From positions 744,001 through 808,000 of the forward strand of contig QJPP01000001.1 of assembly GCA_003996215.1 (NCBI GenBank): a DNA stretch of 64,000 bases, read 5' to 3'. Within the stretch, counting starts at the first letter, position 1. Each line of letters starts with the position of its first letter. The position numbers were made by a program, and so were the translations under genes. Below the pieces are notes generated by a model. That model was given only the letters and a program-made list of their open reading frames with translations. It had not been told where the DNA came from and did no database searches. This stretch comes from Jaltomata sinuosa (taxonomy: Eukaryota > Streptophyta > Magnoliopsida > Solanales > Solanaceae). This document shows positions 35,991-48,830 of this stretch, in pieces.

Positions 35991-38900
35991 TTAGTAGGGT
36001 TTGTACTCGAGCACCAAGTCTCCAGAAGGCTCGACATTATGTACGCCAAAGTCATAAAGTGGCCGCCCTCTAGCTTTCACATGGCAAATGCTGCACATAC
36101 ATATGAATCAACTGCACTCAGATCATATAGGAAAGGAGAAGCCCTATCCCTCTTTACAGAGGATTCGGATGTGCTTTTCAATAATAACAACAATAACATC
36201 AGTATTATTATATCAAGTTCGTTCAGACAGTTCTTTAATGAATCCAAATCTGACATTTGATATTAGAGTTAAGGATCAAAAACAAACTTAAACAATCCTA
36301 GTCTTTTGAGTTTCATACCTGAACTATTGAGAGTGTGAGTTTCCTACATGAACGAACTATCACCCAATGGTTAGCGAAACACACCTCGACTAATTTCGGA
36401 TGGTGTGTCCTACACTCTCTTTTGTTTAAAATTCTGCCACATGGAAAAACAATTTCACCGTGGCAAAGCTAAGTAAATTAATATTAGGTTAAAGGTTAAA
36501 AGTTATCACAGTATAAATTAATTTATTCTCCACCGCTACATCCGACATCTTCTTCTCCGCCTTCTTAAGATATTAATACCTTGGGGCTTGGAGTAATTAC
36601 CTGAGCACTTCTTTTTTATTCCCCCTCCTAGTCTGTTTCATGTTTCCTAATCGGAAATTTTTCTAAATCCAGTAGAACTTTGGGTTGTAAATAAACTGGG
36701 AAGGTATTGATTGTCACTAGGGAAACCAACGTTCATCTACATTCCTCCACAATGCCATTCAGAAGAATGCATAATATAACCAGCCTTACTAGTACAGAGA
36801 CAAGTCAGCTACAAAATCTTGCTAATGCATAGACCAACAAATAACTTTCAATTTTAAGACAGAATTGTTGAACACTGACCATATGTAAAATAAGCCGTCA
36901 ATGTCACATCTCAGAGCTCTGCCCAACAGTTCAATCTGCAGATATCCACCAACGCAAAGCACCGGTTCTGGTAGCTTGAAACGCTGCAAGCAGTTCTCCT
37001 GGCAATCAAAGTTCAATCTGTTAATTCTCTCTGACACTCCTTTGCAAGGTCTGGAGATCATGTCTAACCTAGTATAAGTTTTACTTATGACAAGAGTTAG
37101 AAGCCTTGGCCAGAATAACGCCTACTAGCTAGTGCTCCCCCTTAGTGGAGAACTATTCCACCTACTTAGGACAGGAGTATGCGCCTTGACCAGAATAAAG
37201 CTTAGTGCCTCCACCAGGAAAAAAAAGACAATTTAGTAAATAAGATCGTCTGTGTTTAGAAAAGGTAAAGTTTATACTGCACCTGTCTCATAGGGAAGTC
37301 TTCCGAGGTATACGTCCATATAAACTCGTCATCAACAGGCTGTTGCTGGGGCAAACCCAGGAGATCACTCTCATCTCTTGAGGCTTTGAGGTGTCCTAAT
37401 CGAAATCGAACAGATTTTGCGGAGTATATGGGCTTGCCTGGATAGAAATCAACTGATTTGGAAACATTTGCATATATTAGCAAAAGAGCAACAAAAAAAA
37501 CTTTGGAAGTCTGATCGGGAATAGTCGAGAGGGCATTTAGTGCCCAAGGTCATGATAAAAGAAATTGAAAGAACCTGAACAATCACCTTCAAAAGGTTGT
37601 ACATTTATTTCAGTGATGACACAAAGATCACTTTTCAATTCGTAAATTAGTGTCTCAGGTGCATTCGGATCACTGTGCCCTATACTTGACCAGTATGAAG
37701 GTATATTTTGATATCTGTCTCTTGGATATAGAGTATGACAAAAGCTTGAATCTGGATCATCATAGTCCGTACTTGATTCGCAAATTGCATAAGCTATGCA
37801 ATCACTTCTTGTATAAGAGCTTGATATTTCAATCTTTTGAAGTAGAAAAGCATAAAAATTATGCTCTCTTTTTAGAGTCTCCCAACTGGAATTGCTAGAC
37901 TCAACATCTTTTCCTTCCTCTACTCCCGAATCTGTTTTTGTTATGCGTGCAACTCTCGAGAGCTGCGGAAACTTCTTCAAACACAGTTGCTTGGAAATTC
38001 CATTAGTAGCCACTGCAAACAAATAAGTAGACCTTCAACTCATTTGTTCTCCCAAATGATAGTAAACCTTCAATGACCTTCAAGTAGCAAAAAAATAGCA
38101 TCCCTAGATATTCTAAACAAATGCTTAATATAGCATCAATTTTCTGTATGAAATAAATTCTGAAATTCTGGAAAATTGACGCCACATCATAAAACCAGAA
38201 GAAGTGATGTAGTTGGTACGCTTAAAATTACATGGAGTATAGTTGTTATTAGGGTTCAGTTTTAATGATGACGTAATTAATGAATGTGTATTATGTATGC
38301 AAGATTCCTCTACGGAAAGTCAGCTTACCATACAATCATCTTAAGAGAGAGACAAGTAAACCTAACGGCATGCAAGTACTCTAGTTTGGAAAGAAATCAG
38401 TCAATAGGTGCTACAGAAGGAAGGAAGCATCACAAGGGATCACACACGAGCAAGATTGACAAAGAAGAATCAGCATTCATTAAAGATCGAAATTCCTAGG
38501 CGGAAATTAAAGAGCAGTCAAAAGACTTCTATGGAAACAAGCATCAGGCTTTGTAATTTCCAGAGAAAACCTAGAAGATCAACAAGTAAAATTTAAGACT
38601 CCTTAAAGGGCAGTACGAGTATAAGTTGTCTACTTATTCTTGGAAAGAGATCAATTTATCTTTCCAAGGATCACATCTCTTTGGTTACAATCTCTATCAA
38701 AGACCTTAACGGCAGGAGCCTATAAAAGAAGCATTCGAAGGTCAAGAAAAACATACAGTTGTCTAAACCTCCTTGAACACCTTTGTTCTACTCTTAATAA
38801 GCATTGTAATTCCTATTTGATTTAGTGTATTCAAAAGAGAGAAGAGGAGGAAAAGTATTGTTAGTGAGACATTGTATCAATCAAGAGAGAGAAAAGAAGA

Positions 38901-41900
38901 GTGTAGACGTAGGAACTACACTTCACAGGATTTGTACAAGACAAACTTCAAGAACTTACAGAGAACACCCTTGCAATCCAAGGGGATTGGACTAAGATCC
39001 ACATTGGATCTCAACCAGTATAAAAACATCTGGTGTCATTTACTTTCTGTCTTTACTTTCTAAACGTTATTGCATTAGCTATTCTTATCCTAGGCAGTTG
39101 ACTCATTCGCAATTTAATAGTAAGTAAAAATACAAAAAGAGGTCAATTCAACCCCCACCCCCTCTTGCACTTTCAACTGGTATCAGAGCAAGGTCTCACA
39201 AAGTCATTGCTTAACAGCAAGTGTGAAAAGATCATGTCTAATCATGTCATAGTTGGAGCTTTATTTCAAGAGGGAACATCTCAGACAAGACCCCCTTACT
39301 TCAATGAACACACTTTTCATACTGAAAAGTGAGAATGAGAACTTACATCAAATCCTATGATGTAAACATCTGGAGAGTCATCAAACAAGACATCCCTATC
39401 CCAGTCACCAAAACTGACAAGATAGCAGAAGGTGAAGCATTGTTTGATCTGGCAAAGCTAGCAAACTACACCAATAAGCAAATGGGAAATATTCAAATAA
39501 ATTCCAAAGCCAAAAATATGCTCTATATATGTTACCAGTGGAGTATGAGAAAATCTCTAGTTGTGAAACTGCAAAGGAAATGTGGGATAAGCTGGAAGCA
39601 ACATATGAAGGATAAAGTCAAACAGACTATGAAGTATGAACTATTTCATATAAATGAAGGAGAATCGATTGAAAGCATATTTTATTACAGCTAAGCAAAC
39701 TTATGGGGGAACTCAAAGCTTCTGGCAAGACGTATCCCTATGGTAGATCATAAAAGAAAAATCCTAAGAAGCCTACCTCCTCAATGGCTTGCCAAAGTTG
39801 TTACCCTAGAAAGTATGAGTCTCGACAGTATTACTTATGATAAAGTAAGAGGAGATTTAATTGTTTTTTAAAAGATACATTTGCCAAAGCGAGGACAGGA
39901 TGAAAGCGAAAAGAAGATTGTTTCTTCCAAGGCTACAGAAAGAGCAGAAGAAGAAGATCTGGGTAATGAAGAGATTGCTATGAGAACTAGATCTGTTGTG
40001 GACTCCATAAGAAGATCCGGAAATAGCAGAAGAGGCAGACAGAACTTCAAAGGGAAATATATTACTGATCAAAACAATAAGGATGGAAAATGCTACGAAT
40101 GTGGAAAATATGGCCACATAGCAGTTGATTGTCCAGAATCAAAGACGAAATACTCCAAAGGCTATCAACGAAACAAAGCTTTCAGCAGTTGGAGTGATGA
40201 AGATGAATCAGAAAATGAGAATGAGGAAATGACAAATATATGCTTTATGACAATCGGAGAAACAAGCGAGGAACACCACAAGCAGAAATCAAAAGGAAAA
40301 TGGTATCTAGACAGTGAGTGTTCAAATCATATGACAGGCAAGAAAAATCTGTTCAAATCAGTTGCTGACTTTGATGGTGGAACAGTTCGTTTTGGAGACA
40401 ACTAAAAAGGAGCAGTCGTTGGTATAGAAACAATTGCTTTTGATGATACTTGTGATATCACTAACGTTTATCTTGTTAAGGGACTTAATAACAATCTCTT
40501 AAGTATTAGTCAACTCTGCAACCCTGAACTTGAAGTAAAATCCAGAAAGACGAGCTGCATTATAGAAGAAATCAGGAAAAACCTTATTACCTGGAAGCAA
40601 AGACAAAAATGTATATCTGCTAGACTCAGTTGAGAACTCATGGTCACATATGCTTAGCATCAATAATTGATGATCCTTGGACTTGGCACAAGAAGATGGG
40701 TCATGCAAGCATGCGTTTAATTGAAAAACTTGCTAAAAAAGAGCTAGTGATTGGGCTACCAAAAGTGGACTATACAAAGGATCATATTTGTGATGCATGT
40801 CAAATGGGTAGGCAAACAAGAAACTCTTTTAATCCTAAAGATATTGTTTCCACCTCTAAACCCTTGCAACTACTACATATGGATCTTTCTGGCCCCATTA
40901 GAGCAACAAGCATTGTTGCATTGGTTGAAAAAAGTATGCATTCGTTATTGTTGATGATTTTTTTCTTGTTTTACTTGGGTTATGTTTCTTGTTGACAAGG
41001 ATGAAATTTAAAGAATTTTGAGTTATCTATGAAATTTTTCAAAGAGACAAAGGTTATAAGAAATGATCATGGAGGAGAATTTGAAAGCGAAGCTTTTGAA
41101 CAATTATGCAATGAGAAAGGATACACTCATAACTTCTCCTCTCCAAGATCTCCTCAACAAAATGAAGTGGTAGAACGGAAAAACAGAACTCTTCAGGATA
41201 TGGAAAGAACTATGACTGTGGAACATACTCTACCACACCACTTCCGTGCCGTGTGCTTAACAAGTGTCTAATTCGACCTATCCTAAAAAAGACTCCATAT
41301 GAACTATGGAATGGTAAGAGACCTAACATTAGTTGTTTACATCCATTTGGATGTAAATGCTTTGTGCACATGGGAAGGATAACATCGGTAACTTTGATCC
41401 AAGAAGCGGTGAAGATAAAAATGCAGATGATGAAAAATGTCGTCGACAATTGCTACCGTAACACTAGCTGAAAATACTTCCAATAAAGCAAATGAGATAG
41501 ATGAAGAGTCGACTATCACAACTGTTGAATTTGTTCCAAGCGAATGGAGAAGTGAACATGATTATCCAAAGAAGCTCATTATTGGTAACCTTAATGAAGG
41601 AATGAGAACCAGAGCATCAATCAAAGATAAAGCAAGTATAGCTCTCATTTCTCAACTAGAACCAAAGAAAGTGGATGAAGCTCTCAAAGATGATCATTGG
41701 ATTAAAGCCATGCTAATCCAAGCTAAATGAATTAGGAGAACTTGTTAGAAATAAAGTTTGACTACTTGCTCAGGGATATTCTCAACAAGGAGTCAACTAT
41801 GACGAAACTTTCGCTCTTGTAGCTCGGTGAGAATCCATTCGAATTTTACTTGTATATGTTGCTTTCAAAAGTTCCAAACTTTTTCAAATGGATGTCAAAA

Positions 41901-44326
41901 GTGCTTTCTTAAATGGTTTATTGAAGGAGGTATATGTAAAACAACCTCCAAGTTTTGAAAATCCCAAATTTCCATATCATGTTTTTAAATTAACCAAAGC
42001 CTTATATGGTCTTAAACAAACTCCTCGAGCTTGGTATGATAGTCTAAGCAACTTTGTGATTGATCATGGTTTCTATAGAGGAAAAAATGATACTACCTTA
42101 TATATTCAAAAATCATCTACAGGAAATCTCATTATTCAAACATATATTAATGATATTATCTTTGGTAGTTCTAATCCTCTAATGTGCAAGGATTTTTGTG
42201 ACCTCATGCAAAGTGAATTTCATGCAAAGTAAATCTGAAATGAGTATGATGGGTGAACTAAAACCTTCTTCTTGGGGTTACAAATTCAATAGACAAATGA
42301 TAACGTAATTAATGAATGTGTATTATGTATGTAGGATTCCTCTAAGGAAAGTAAGTTTACCATATAATCATCTCAAGAGAGAGACAAGTAAACCTAACGG
42401 CGTGCAAGTACTCTTGTTTGGAAAGAAATCAATAGGTGCTAAAGAAGGAAGCATCACAAGGGATCACAGGCGAGCAAGATTGACAAAGAAGAATCGGCAT
42501 TCATTAAAGATCAAGATTGCAAGGCGAAAATTGAGGAGCAGTCAAGAGACTTCTATGGAAACTAGCATCAGGCTTTGTGATTTTTGGAGAAAACCTAGAA
42601 GATCGACAAGTAAAATTGAAGACTCCTTAAATGACAGTATGAGTATAAGTTGTCTACTTATTCTTGGAAAAAGATCAATTTATCTTTACAAGGATTAAAT
42701 TTCTTGGGCTGCCATCTCTGTCAAAGACCTCAACGGCTAGTTCAAGAGCCTATAAAAGAAGCAGTCGAAGGTCAAGAAAAACATACAGTTGTCTAAACCT
42801 CCTCAAACACTTTTGTTCTATTCTTAATAAGCATTGTAATTCCTGTTTGATTTACTGTATATTCAAAAGAGAGGAGAGGAAAAATATTGTTGGTGAGGCA
42901 TTGTATCAATCAAGAGAGAAAAGATAGAGTGTAGACGTAGGAACTACACTTCACAGGAATTGTACAAGACAAACTTCATGAAATTTAGAATTGGACGAGT
43001 TAGACCTGAATAGAACAGAATGGATACAAAGGCCTGTCATAGCTGACTAACTAATTAGGGTTAAGGCATATAATTGATTGATTAATTGTTAAAGCCGATC
43101 ATTTGCATTAATGCATCTCACAAATTGGAAGTGCATAAAAGAAGAAACAATACCACATTATCACTAATTTACACAGAGAGATATTTGTTACCCTATTGTT
43201 TTACCAATCAGAACAATGAATTCCCACAACAATTCTCTCAAAAAAAGGAAGGAGATGAATCTGCCTAAGGAGCTACTCCGGGGCTTAGTGTGAGTCAATT
43301 CACCCGGGAAAGAACAAAGAAAGGGAAATCAACCTAGCCACTTAGGAATCAAGTCATTAGAAATCTGGACTTGTCAAAAATGATTTCAACTATTAACGCG
43401 AAGTTTCTAAAATATACAAGAGAAATAGGGATACAAGAGACAGGCATATCAGAGGTTCTTCACAGCCAAGGGCGGAGACATATTACTGTATTTCAACTTA
43501 CACAACATTATAGGTTGTTGGTGATATCGATAGGAAAACAAAAAGGACCAGCTAATTTGGTCAAGCTCTAACCTTACTTTTTGAACCTCAAGAGATTCTC
43601 ATATACGGTGTTCTGTCCATACGTGAATTAATTTGCACGTGGTATTTATTTTTTTACCTTATCAAAGAAAAAAAAAATGCACATGGTATTTTGAGAACAA
43701 ATCAAAGAAACTTGATTATGATTGGATTGGCTGTGCCCTTAAGAGGATTCTCCTTCCTATTTCTGAGGCTTCACTTATTGTAGTCATTCCAGGTATATTC
43801 AAATTGCAGATTTAGTGGCATTGCTCAAACTAGGTCTAGATGCAAACAAAGAAAATGTTATCACTGCAGAAAGGCTCCTTTTTTTTTGATTGATAAGGCT
43901 CTTTACTTGAGTATCTATAACTATGAACGAATATAAAGAAAGAGCAACTATGAGTTTTTTTTAGAAGGTAACATTTTGCAACTATGAGCTTTTAGGCTCA
44001 TTAAGTAGAGCAAGCAGTCTCACAATAGAAATAGGAAAATGCAATCAATGACTTAACATTTGTGAAAATTAACATCATTAGGAGTGTGGTATTATGATGA
44101 GAGAAAAATAACAGTTTTTCAGTCTCACTTCCTAAAATAAGCGTACTAAACAAGGATACAAAGAAAAAACTGAAAGCTTGAAAGATTCACCAAATTGGTG
44201 CCAAAGGCGTGAAGCAACGCCAGCACGGACCACATCAGCTGGGTCATCCAAACGCATTAGAATGTTCAGAGACACGTCAGTGTCAAGCCACAGCACAAAA
44301 TCAACACGTGTCTCCACAGAGCGCAT
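35991..44326 (-). CDS. F-box protein At4g00755-like, copy C (copia element in intron 1)
   Basis: Five exons: 44326-44191, 38012-37587, 37452-37283, 36998-36880 and 36090-35991. The joined CDS is 951 bp, 316 aa, with GT..AG borders and no internal stop. The F-box is near residues 10-45 (LNILMRLDDPADVVRAGVAS, RLWHQF). Later blocks are GISKQLCLKKFPQL, YWSSIGHSDPNAPETLIYEL, YPGKPIYSAKSVRFRLGH and KLPEPVLCVGGYLQIELLGR. It should act, like A and E, as the substrate-binding part of an SCF ligase. Intron 1 is 6.2 kb and holds a decayed copia element, yet both splice sites are intact, so expression is possible but unproved. The protein ends LEYKPY at the same point as copy A. An N-terminal extension, MRSVE, is shared in form with orphan copy D. 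Confidence 0.78.
38266..39175 (+). repeat. Left LTR of the copia element
   Basis: It aligns with 42298-42978 from TGATGACGTAATTAATGAAT onward. Its end is set by the primer-binding site that follows. Its true 5' end is uncertain, because the matching right LTR starts at a deletion junction. Confidence 0.7.
39178..39193 (+). other. Primer-binding site (tRNA-Met type)
   Basis: TGGTATCAGAGCAAGG directly follows the left LTR; TGGTATCAGAGC is complementary to the 3' end of initiator tRNA-Met and is the usual copia primer site. Confidence 0.85.
42298..42978 (+). repeat. Right LTR, truncated
   Basis: It matches the left LTR from its start to GTACAAGACAAACTTCA and then leaves it, so about 230 bp of the 3' end, including the LTR terminus, are missing. 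No target duplication can therefore be seen. Confidence 0.75.
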
Positions 44327-44828
44327 TTTCCCAAAGTTCCAAACTCTGAATCATCACAAACACATAAATTTATGACAAAAACATTTATTTTAATGAAGAC
44401 AGAGAGGGAAGTAAGTACATTGATAAAAAGGAATTTAGATGCTACTTTATGTTTGTGCTTGATGTTACTGAAAGACTCACGAGAATGGCTTCTCTTAAGG
44501 CGCTTTAAAAGAAAGAAACTTCCTCATCAATTCAATACTCACATAAAAAATCTCATCCTTCACAACATTAACCAATTTTCCAATTCAAACACCAAGAAGA
44601 AAAATCTGGAAAACCATCTAACCAATGAAATGAGAAAGCAAGAATGAGGCAAGAAAAACAAATGGACGGGAGATACTACCAATTTGGGGCTATAAAGAAA
44701 GGAAGGAAAATTAGCACGCAACCAAGAATAACCTACACATTTGGAGTTCACCCAAAAATTCAACAAAAGAATGAAAGTTAATTGAACACAAAGAACAGCA
44801 GAGAATAGTAAAGCAAGGGACTTTGTAC

Positions 44829-44870
44829 CTTTTGGATTGAAGACAATGAACAAAAACTAGAGAACAAAAC
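44829..44870 (-). promoter_or_regulatory. 5'UTR exon of copy C
   Basis: The minus strand reads AATCCAAAAG|GTACAAAG, matching the leader donor of copies A, D and E. Homology to the other units ends shortly upstream, near 44875, so the copy C promoter region differs from theirs. Confidence 0.45.
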
Positions 44871-44874
44871 AATG

Positions 44875-45314
44875 AGCCTGCTTGGATTGGCTTATTTTAG
44901 GTTTTTTTAAGCCAAAATAGATTTTAGGGAAAAGGGTCAAAAATACCCCTCTACTTTTATATATTAGCTAAGTTTACCTTTCGTTATACTATAGGGCCAG
45001 ATATACCCTTACCGTTATCAAAGTTAACAAAAATACCCTTCAAATGGATGGAATCCCCAAATCAATCAAAAATACCCAATTTCAATTAAATTACCCATTT
45101 GACCCATTAAACCCGACCCAAACCCACCTAACTAAATTAACAAAAATAAGCCATACCTTTTAAATTTTTTTGGACAATATGGTCATCATATGCTCATACT
45201 TCCAACAAAGTCAAAACTAATGGAGAAGTGAAATTATTAATGGAAGTTTACATTCTGTATTTTTGGGATCCATTTTTAAACACAATACCCCTTAATCCAT
45301 TATATAAAACCCAT

Positions 45315-45345
<31 letters not shown>
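44875..45345. repeat. Repeat-derived DNA upstream of copy C
   Basis: GCTTATTTTAGG/AAGCCAAAATAG near 44890-44925 forms a small inverted repeat. AAAGGGTCAAAAATACCCCT near 44934 is a phrase common at the ends of plant DNA transposons. A (TA)n run lies at about 45315-45347. No ends were defined. Confidence 0.4.
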
Positions 45346-45347
<2 letters not shown>

Positions 45348-45641
45348 GACGGGGAGCCTTGGAGTAACTGGTAAAGTTGTTGTCACGTGACCAGGAGGTC
45401 ACGGGTTCAAGCCTTGGAAACAGCTTCTTGCAGAAATGCAAGGTAAGGTTGCGTACAATAGTCCCCTGTGGTCGGACCCTTCCCCGTACCCTGCGCATAC
45501 CGGGAGGTCACGGGTTCAAGCCTTGGAAACAGCTTCTTGCAGAAATGCAAGGTAAGGTTGCGTACAATAGTCCCCTGTGGTCGGACCCTTCCCCGTACCC
45601 TGCGCATAGCGGGAGCTTTAGTGCACTGGGCTGCCCTTTTT
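45348..45641 (+). mobile_element. Au/SolS-type SINE with internal duplication
   Basis: The head carries an A-box-like TTGGAGTAACTGG and a B box in GGTCACGGGTTCAAGCC. The tail GCGGGAGCTTTAGTGCACTG and GGCTGCCCTTTTT is the usual Au SINE 3' end. The central part from GGAGGTCACGGGTTCAAGCC to TGCGCATA is present twice (period 109 bp, 45394 and 45503), so two B boxes exist. It was inserted into a (TA)n tract, which hides the target duplication. Confidence 0.85.
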
Positions 45642-46264
45642 ATAATATATATATATATGTATATATAAGATAAATTATAAAGTAGGAAAATGAAATGAGC
45701 CCAAATAAAATCTAAGTTGATGCAAATGATTCATATAGTTAACCCTATAGTAATATTTTTGAATTACAATATAATTGTTTTTTTTTTTTTGAGAAGGACA
45801 ATATAATTGTTATTGTTAAAGAAAAAATTGAACAACCATTCTCAAATCAGTGTGTTTTCATTTTTTTTCTTTTTGTTTTCATGACCATAAGTGAACCAAA
45901 AATAGTAAGTGGGCCTTATACATGATACTTAAGAAAGTATTGTAATAATTTTCCTATTCGTACATTCAGATTAATTTGCGTGTAATTCAATTCTTCAATA
46001 TAAAATATTTCTTAATTGCTCTTGGTAAGCAATTTAAACAAACTATAAACTTACTAAATTTTTATATCAACTCAAATTACGTTAATATAGTTATATGGTT
46101 ACATATTTATTAGACAACTATATGTACATACAACTAAATCTTATGCATATTTGGTAATACATTTAACTTTTTACCAGCTATTACAATACCTTCATTACAA
46201 GTGAGAGCAGAACTCTTCACTGGTTCACAAGAATTTTTCCATCCATATCAAAATTATTTCATCT
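45642..46264. other. AT-rich DNA, no gene seen
   Basis: No exon, known repeat end or inverted repeat was recognised. It may belong to the 5' side of the hAT fragment that follows. Confidence 0.4.
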
Positions 46265-47040
46265 ATGGCTGAAAATCAAAAAGGAAAAGGCTTTCTAAGA
46301 CCAACAAAAAGTGCAGTAGATTTTGATGATACACCCCTATGGAATCATGTTAAAATTATCCAACTTGCTGCCAATGGTGGTGGGAATAGGGTTTGGTTAT
46401 GCAACTATTGCAACAAAAGGGTTACTGGGTCATATTATAAAGTCAAAGGACATCTCTTAAAGCTTCCAAATCATGGGGTTGAAGCTTGCAAAAGAATCAG
46501 TAGTGATGTATGTGCAGCTTTGAAATTGGAGCATGAGCAAGCTGAAGGTAAAAAGTCATCCATCCAAGCAGATGCTAGAAAAAAATCAGATAACCTTTCA
46601 CTACCAGAAGGTTCTGACTTAGTACAAAAAAAAAAGAAAAGAGGAAAGGTGCAGCAGGTGTAGCTATTGAAACATCTTTCAACATTCATCAAAGAAATAT
46701 GCGGACAAGTTGGCAGCCCGTATGTTCTACGCATCAGGTTTATCCTTTAATCTAGCAAAGTCTCCATATTTCAAAAAGTATTCACAATTTCTAGCAGAGA
46801 ATGTTTTACCTGGTTATACTCCTCCTACGTACAATAGGCTTAGAACAACCCTTTTAGCTCAAAAAAAAGAATCACATTAGTAGAAAATTGCAGCCAATTA
46901 AAGATTCATGGAAAAAGAAAGGGTTGTCAATTTCTTCTGGTGGATGGGCGGAGGCTAACAAACGGCCATTGATAAATATAATGGCGGCATCTAGTGGGGG
47001 ACCAATATTTTTGAATTCCATTGATAAATATAATGGCGGC
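46265..47040 (+). pseudogene. hAT-type transposase fragment (BED zinc finger)
   Basis: The first 132 codons are open and hold a BED-type finger: PLWNHVKII, CNYCNKRVTGSYYKVKGHLL and a downstream Cys after NHGVEA. Beyond 46663 the similarity goes on in other frames (ARMFYASGLSFNLAKSPYF, then VLPGYTPPTYNRLRTTLL, then PLINIMAASSGGP near 46960). Such order is that of plant hAT-like proteins with a DUF659 region. Frameshifts and a stop show that it is dead. A duplicated 'ttgataaatataatggcggc' phrase occurs near 46968 and 47020. Confidence 0.75.
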
Positions 47041-47590
47041 ATAGATAATGTACGTTCCTAGGGGAGTACTCTTTCAACCATTAATCAATGCCAATCAATC
47101 ACATCACATGCATGTTGCATGCAGAAGTTCCGATGGTGCATGACTGCTACTGGAAGCCGATGGCGGACAAGATGGCTAGGCCTCTGCAGTTAATTCCCAC
47201 GGGGTACCGCCACCGCCCCAGGCTTTTTCTATATTATTATTTCATCACCGTTCCTGACGATGTCGTGTATCTCTCTATTTTCTAATCTTGTAGAAGAACC
47301 TATACTTATTCACCTAATTAGATTCCATGTTCTTGCTTTGTTGTTTCTCTATATAATCGAAGGCAATAGAGAAGTGACGTGGCACCTCTCTTTATCTTTT
47401 TTTTTTGGCTTCTTACCTTATTTTACTGGTAAAAGATTCATACATTAATTAATGAAAGAGATAGTGTCATTAATGGGTGTGTTAAGGTACATTCCAGCCG
47501 TTGTTATAAATTATAGAGCATGCAACAGGCGTTAAAAAACTGAAGCAGATTATGTTTTGGATAATTGAATATCTTTTGGAACATAAATGG
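47041..47590. other. Unassigned DNA between hAT fragment and unit D
   Basis: A GC-richer patch at about 47120-47230 (frame ADKMARPLQLIPTGYRHRP) looks like a piece of a gene, but I do not recognise it. The rest is AT-rich. Confidence 0.35.
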
Positions 47591-48427
47591 CATGCTACTT
47601 AGGAATCAAGTCATTAGAAATCTGGACTTGTCAAAAATGATTTCAACTATCAACGCGAAGTTTCTAAAATATAAAAGAGAAATAGGACACTAGAGACAGA
47701 GCCATATTAGAGGTTCTTCACAGCCAAGGTCGGAGACATATTACAGTATCTCAACTTACATAACATTATAGGTGGTTGGTGATATCGCATGGAAAAAACA
47801 AAAAGAACCAGGTAATTTGGACAAGCTCTAACCTTACTTTCTGAACCTCCAGAGATTCTCATATACAGTGTTCTTTGTGTATTTATTTTTTTTACCTTAT
47901 CAAAAGAAAAAAAATTGTACATGGTATTTTGAGAACAAATCAAAAAAATTCGATTATGACTGGGTTAGTTGTACCCTTTAGAGTATTCTCCTTCCTCTTT
48001 CTGAGGCTTCGCTTATTATTACTCATTCCAGGTATATTTAAATTGCAGATTTTAGTGGCATTGTTCATGCTAGATCTTAGATCAAACAAAAGAAAATGTT
48101 ATCGCTGAAGAAAGGCTCTTTAGTTTGTTTGTTTTTTGATTGGTAAGGCTATTTACTTAAGTATCAATAACGATGAAAGAATATAAAGAAAGAGCAACTA
48201 TGAGCTTTTAGGCACATTAAGTATAGCAAACATAGGAAAAAGAATAGAAGACTCTCACAATAGAAATAGGAAAATGCAATCTATGACTTACCATTTGTGA
48301 AAATTAACATCATTAGGAGTGTACTATTATGATGAGAGAAAAAAATAACAGCTTTTCAGTCTCACTGCCTAAAATAAGAGTACTAAACAAGGCTATAAAG
48401 AAAAAATTGAAATCTTGAACGACTCAC

Positions 48428-48566
48428 CAAATTGGCGCCCAAGGCGTGAAACAGCGCCAGCACAGACCACATCAGCTGGATCATTCAAACGCATCAGAAT
48501 GTTCAGAGACACGTTGTTTTCAAGCCACAGCACAAAATCAACATGTGCCTCCACACTAAAGCGCAT
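48428..48566 (-). pseudogene. F-box At4g00755-like, orphan exon 1 (copy D)
   Basis: It encodes MRFSVEAHVDFVLWL followed by an F-box (LNILMRLNDPADVVCAGAVS) and ends at an intact GTGAGT donor. The conserved Trp of RLWRQF is Gly (RLGRQF) and an Arg is Cys. About 840 bp of intron 1 follow (47590-48427), matching intron 1 of copy C, but exons 2-5 are absent; the hAT fragment and other DNA are there instead. The leader exon donor survives near 49261. Confidence 0.85.
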
Positions 48567-48830
48567 TTTCTCCAAGTTCCAAACTCTGAATCATCACAAA
48601 CACATAATTCATGACAAAAACATTTATTTTGATGAAGACAGAGGGAAGTAAGTAAACTTATAAAAAGGAATTTAAATGCAACTTTAAATTTGTGCTTGGT
48701 GTTACGGGAAGGCTCACGAGAATGATCCTCATCAAGTCACTACTCATATAAAAAATCTCATCCTTCATATTATTAACCAATTTTCCAATACAAATACACC
48801 AAGAAGAAAAATCTGGAATACCGTCTAACC

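Larger units (their letters stand above)
38266..42978 (+). mobile_element. Decayed Ty1/copia element in intron 1 of copy C
   Basis: A left LTR (about 38266-39175), a tRNA-Met-type primer site, interrupted gag-pol frames and a truncated right LTR (42298-42978) lie in the same sense. Pieces in order: gag (39329-39694), CCHC knuckle CYECGKYGHIAVDC (about 40090), protease region (about 40300), integrase HHCC and core (40670-41240), reverse transcriptase (41888-42232). The protease motif reads DSE instead of DSG and the reverse transcriptase box reads YIND instead of YVDD. Several frameshifts and stops divide the frames. The rest of reverse transcriptase and RNase H is deleted. It is opposite in sense to the host gene and cannot move by itself. 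Confidence 0.88.

Noticed and set aside
46265..46663. BED finger frame as a domesticated host gene
   Set aside because: Similarity to hAT proteins continues after the stop in other frames, so it is a broken transposase rather than a short host protein.
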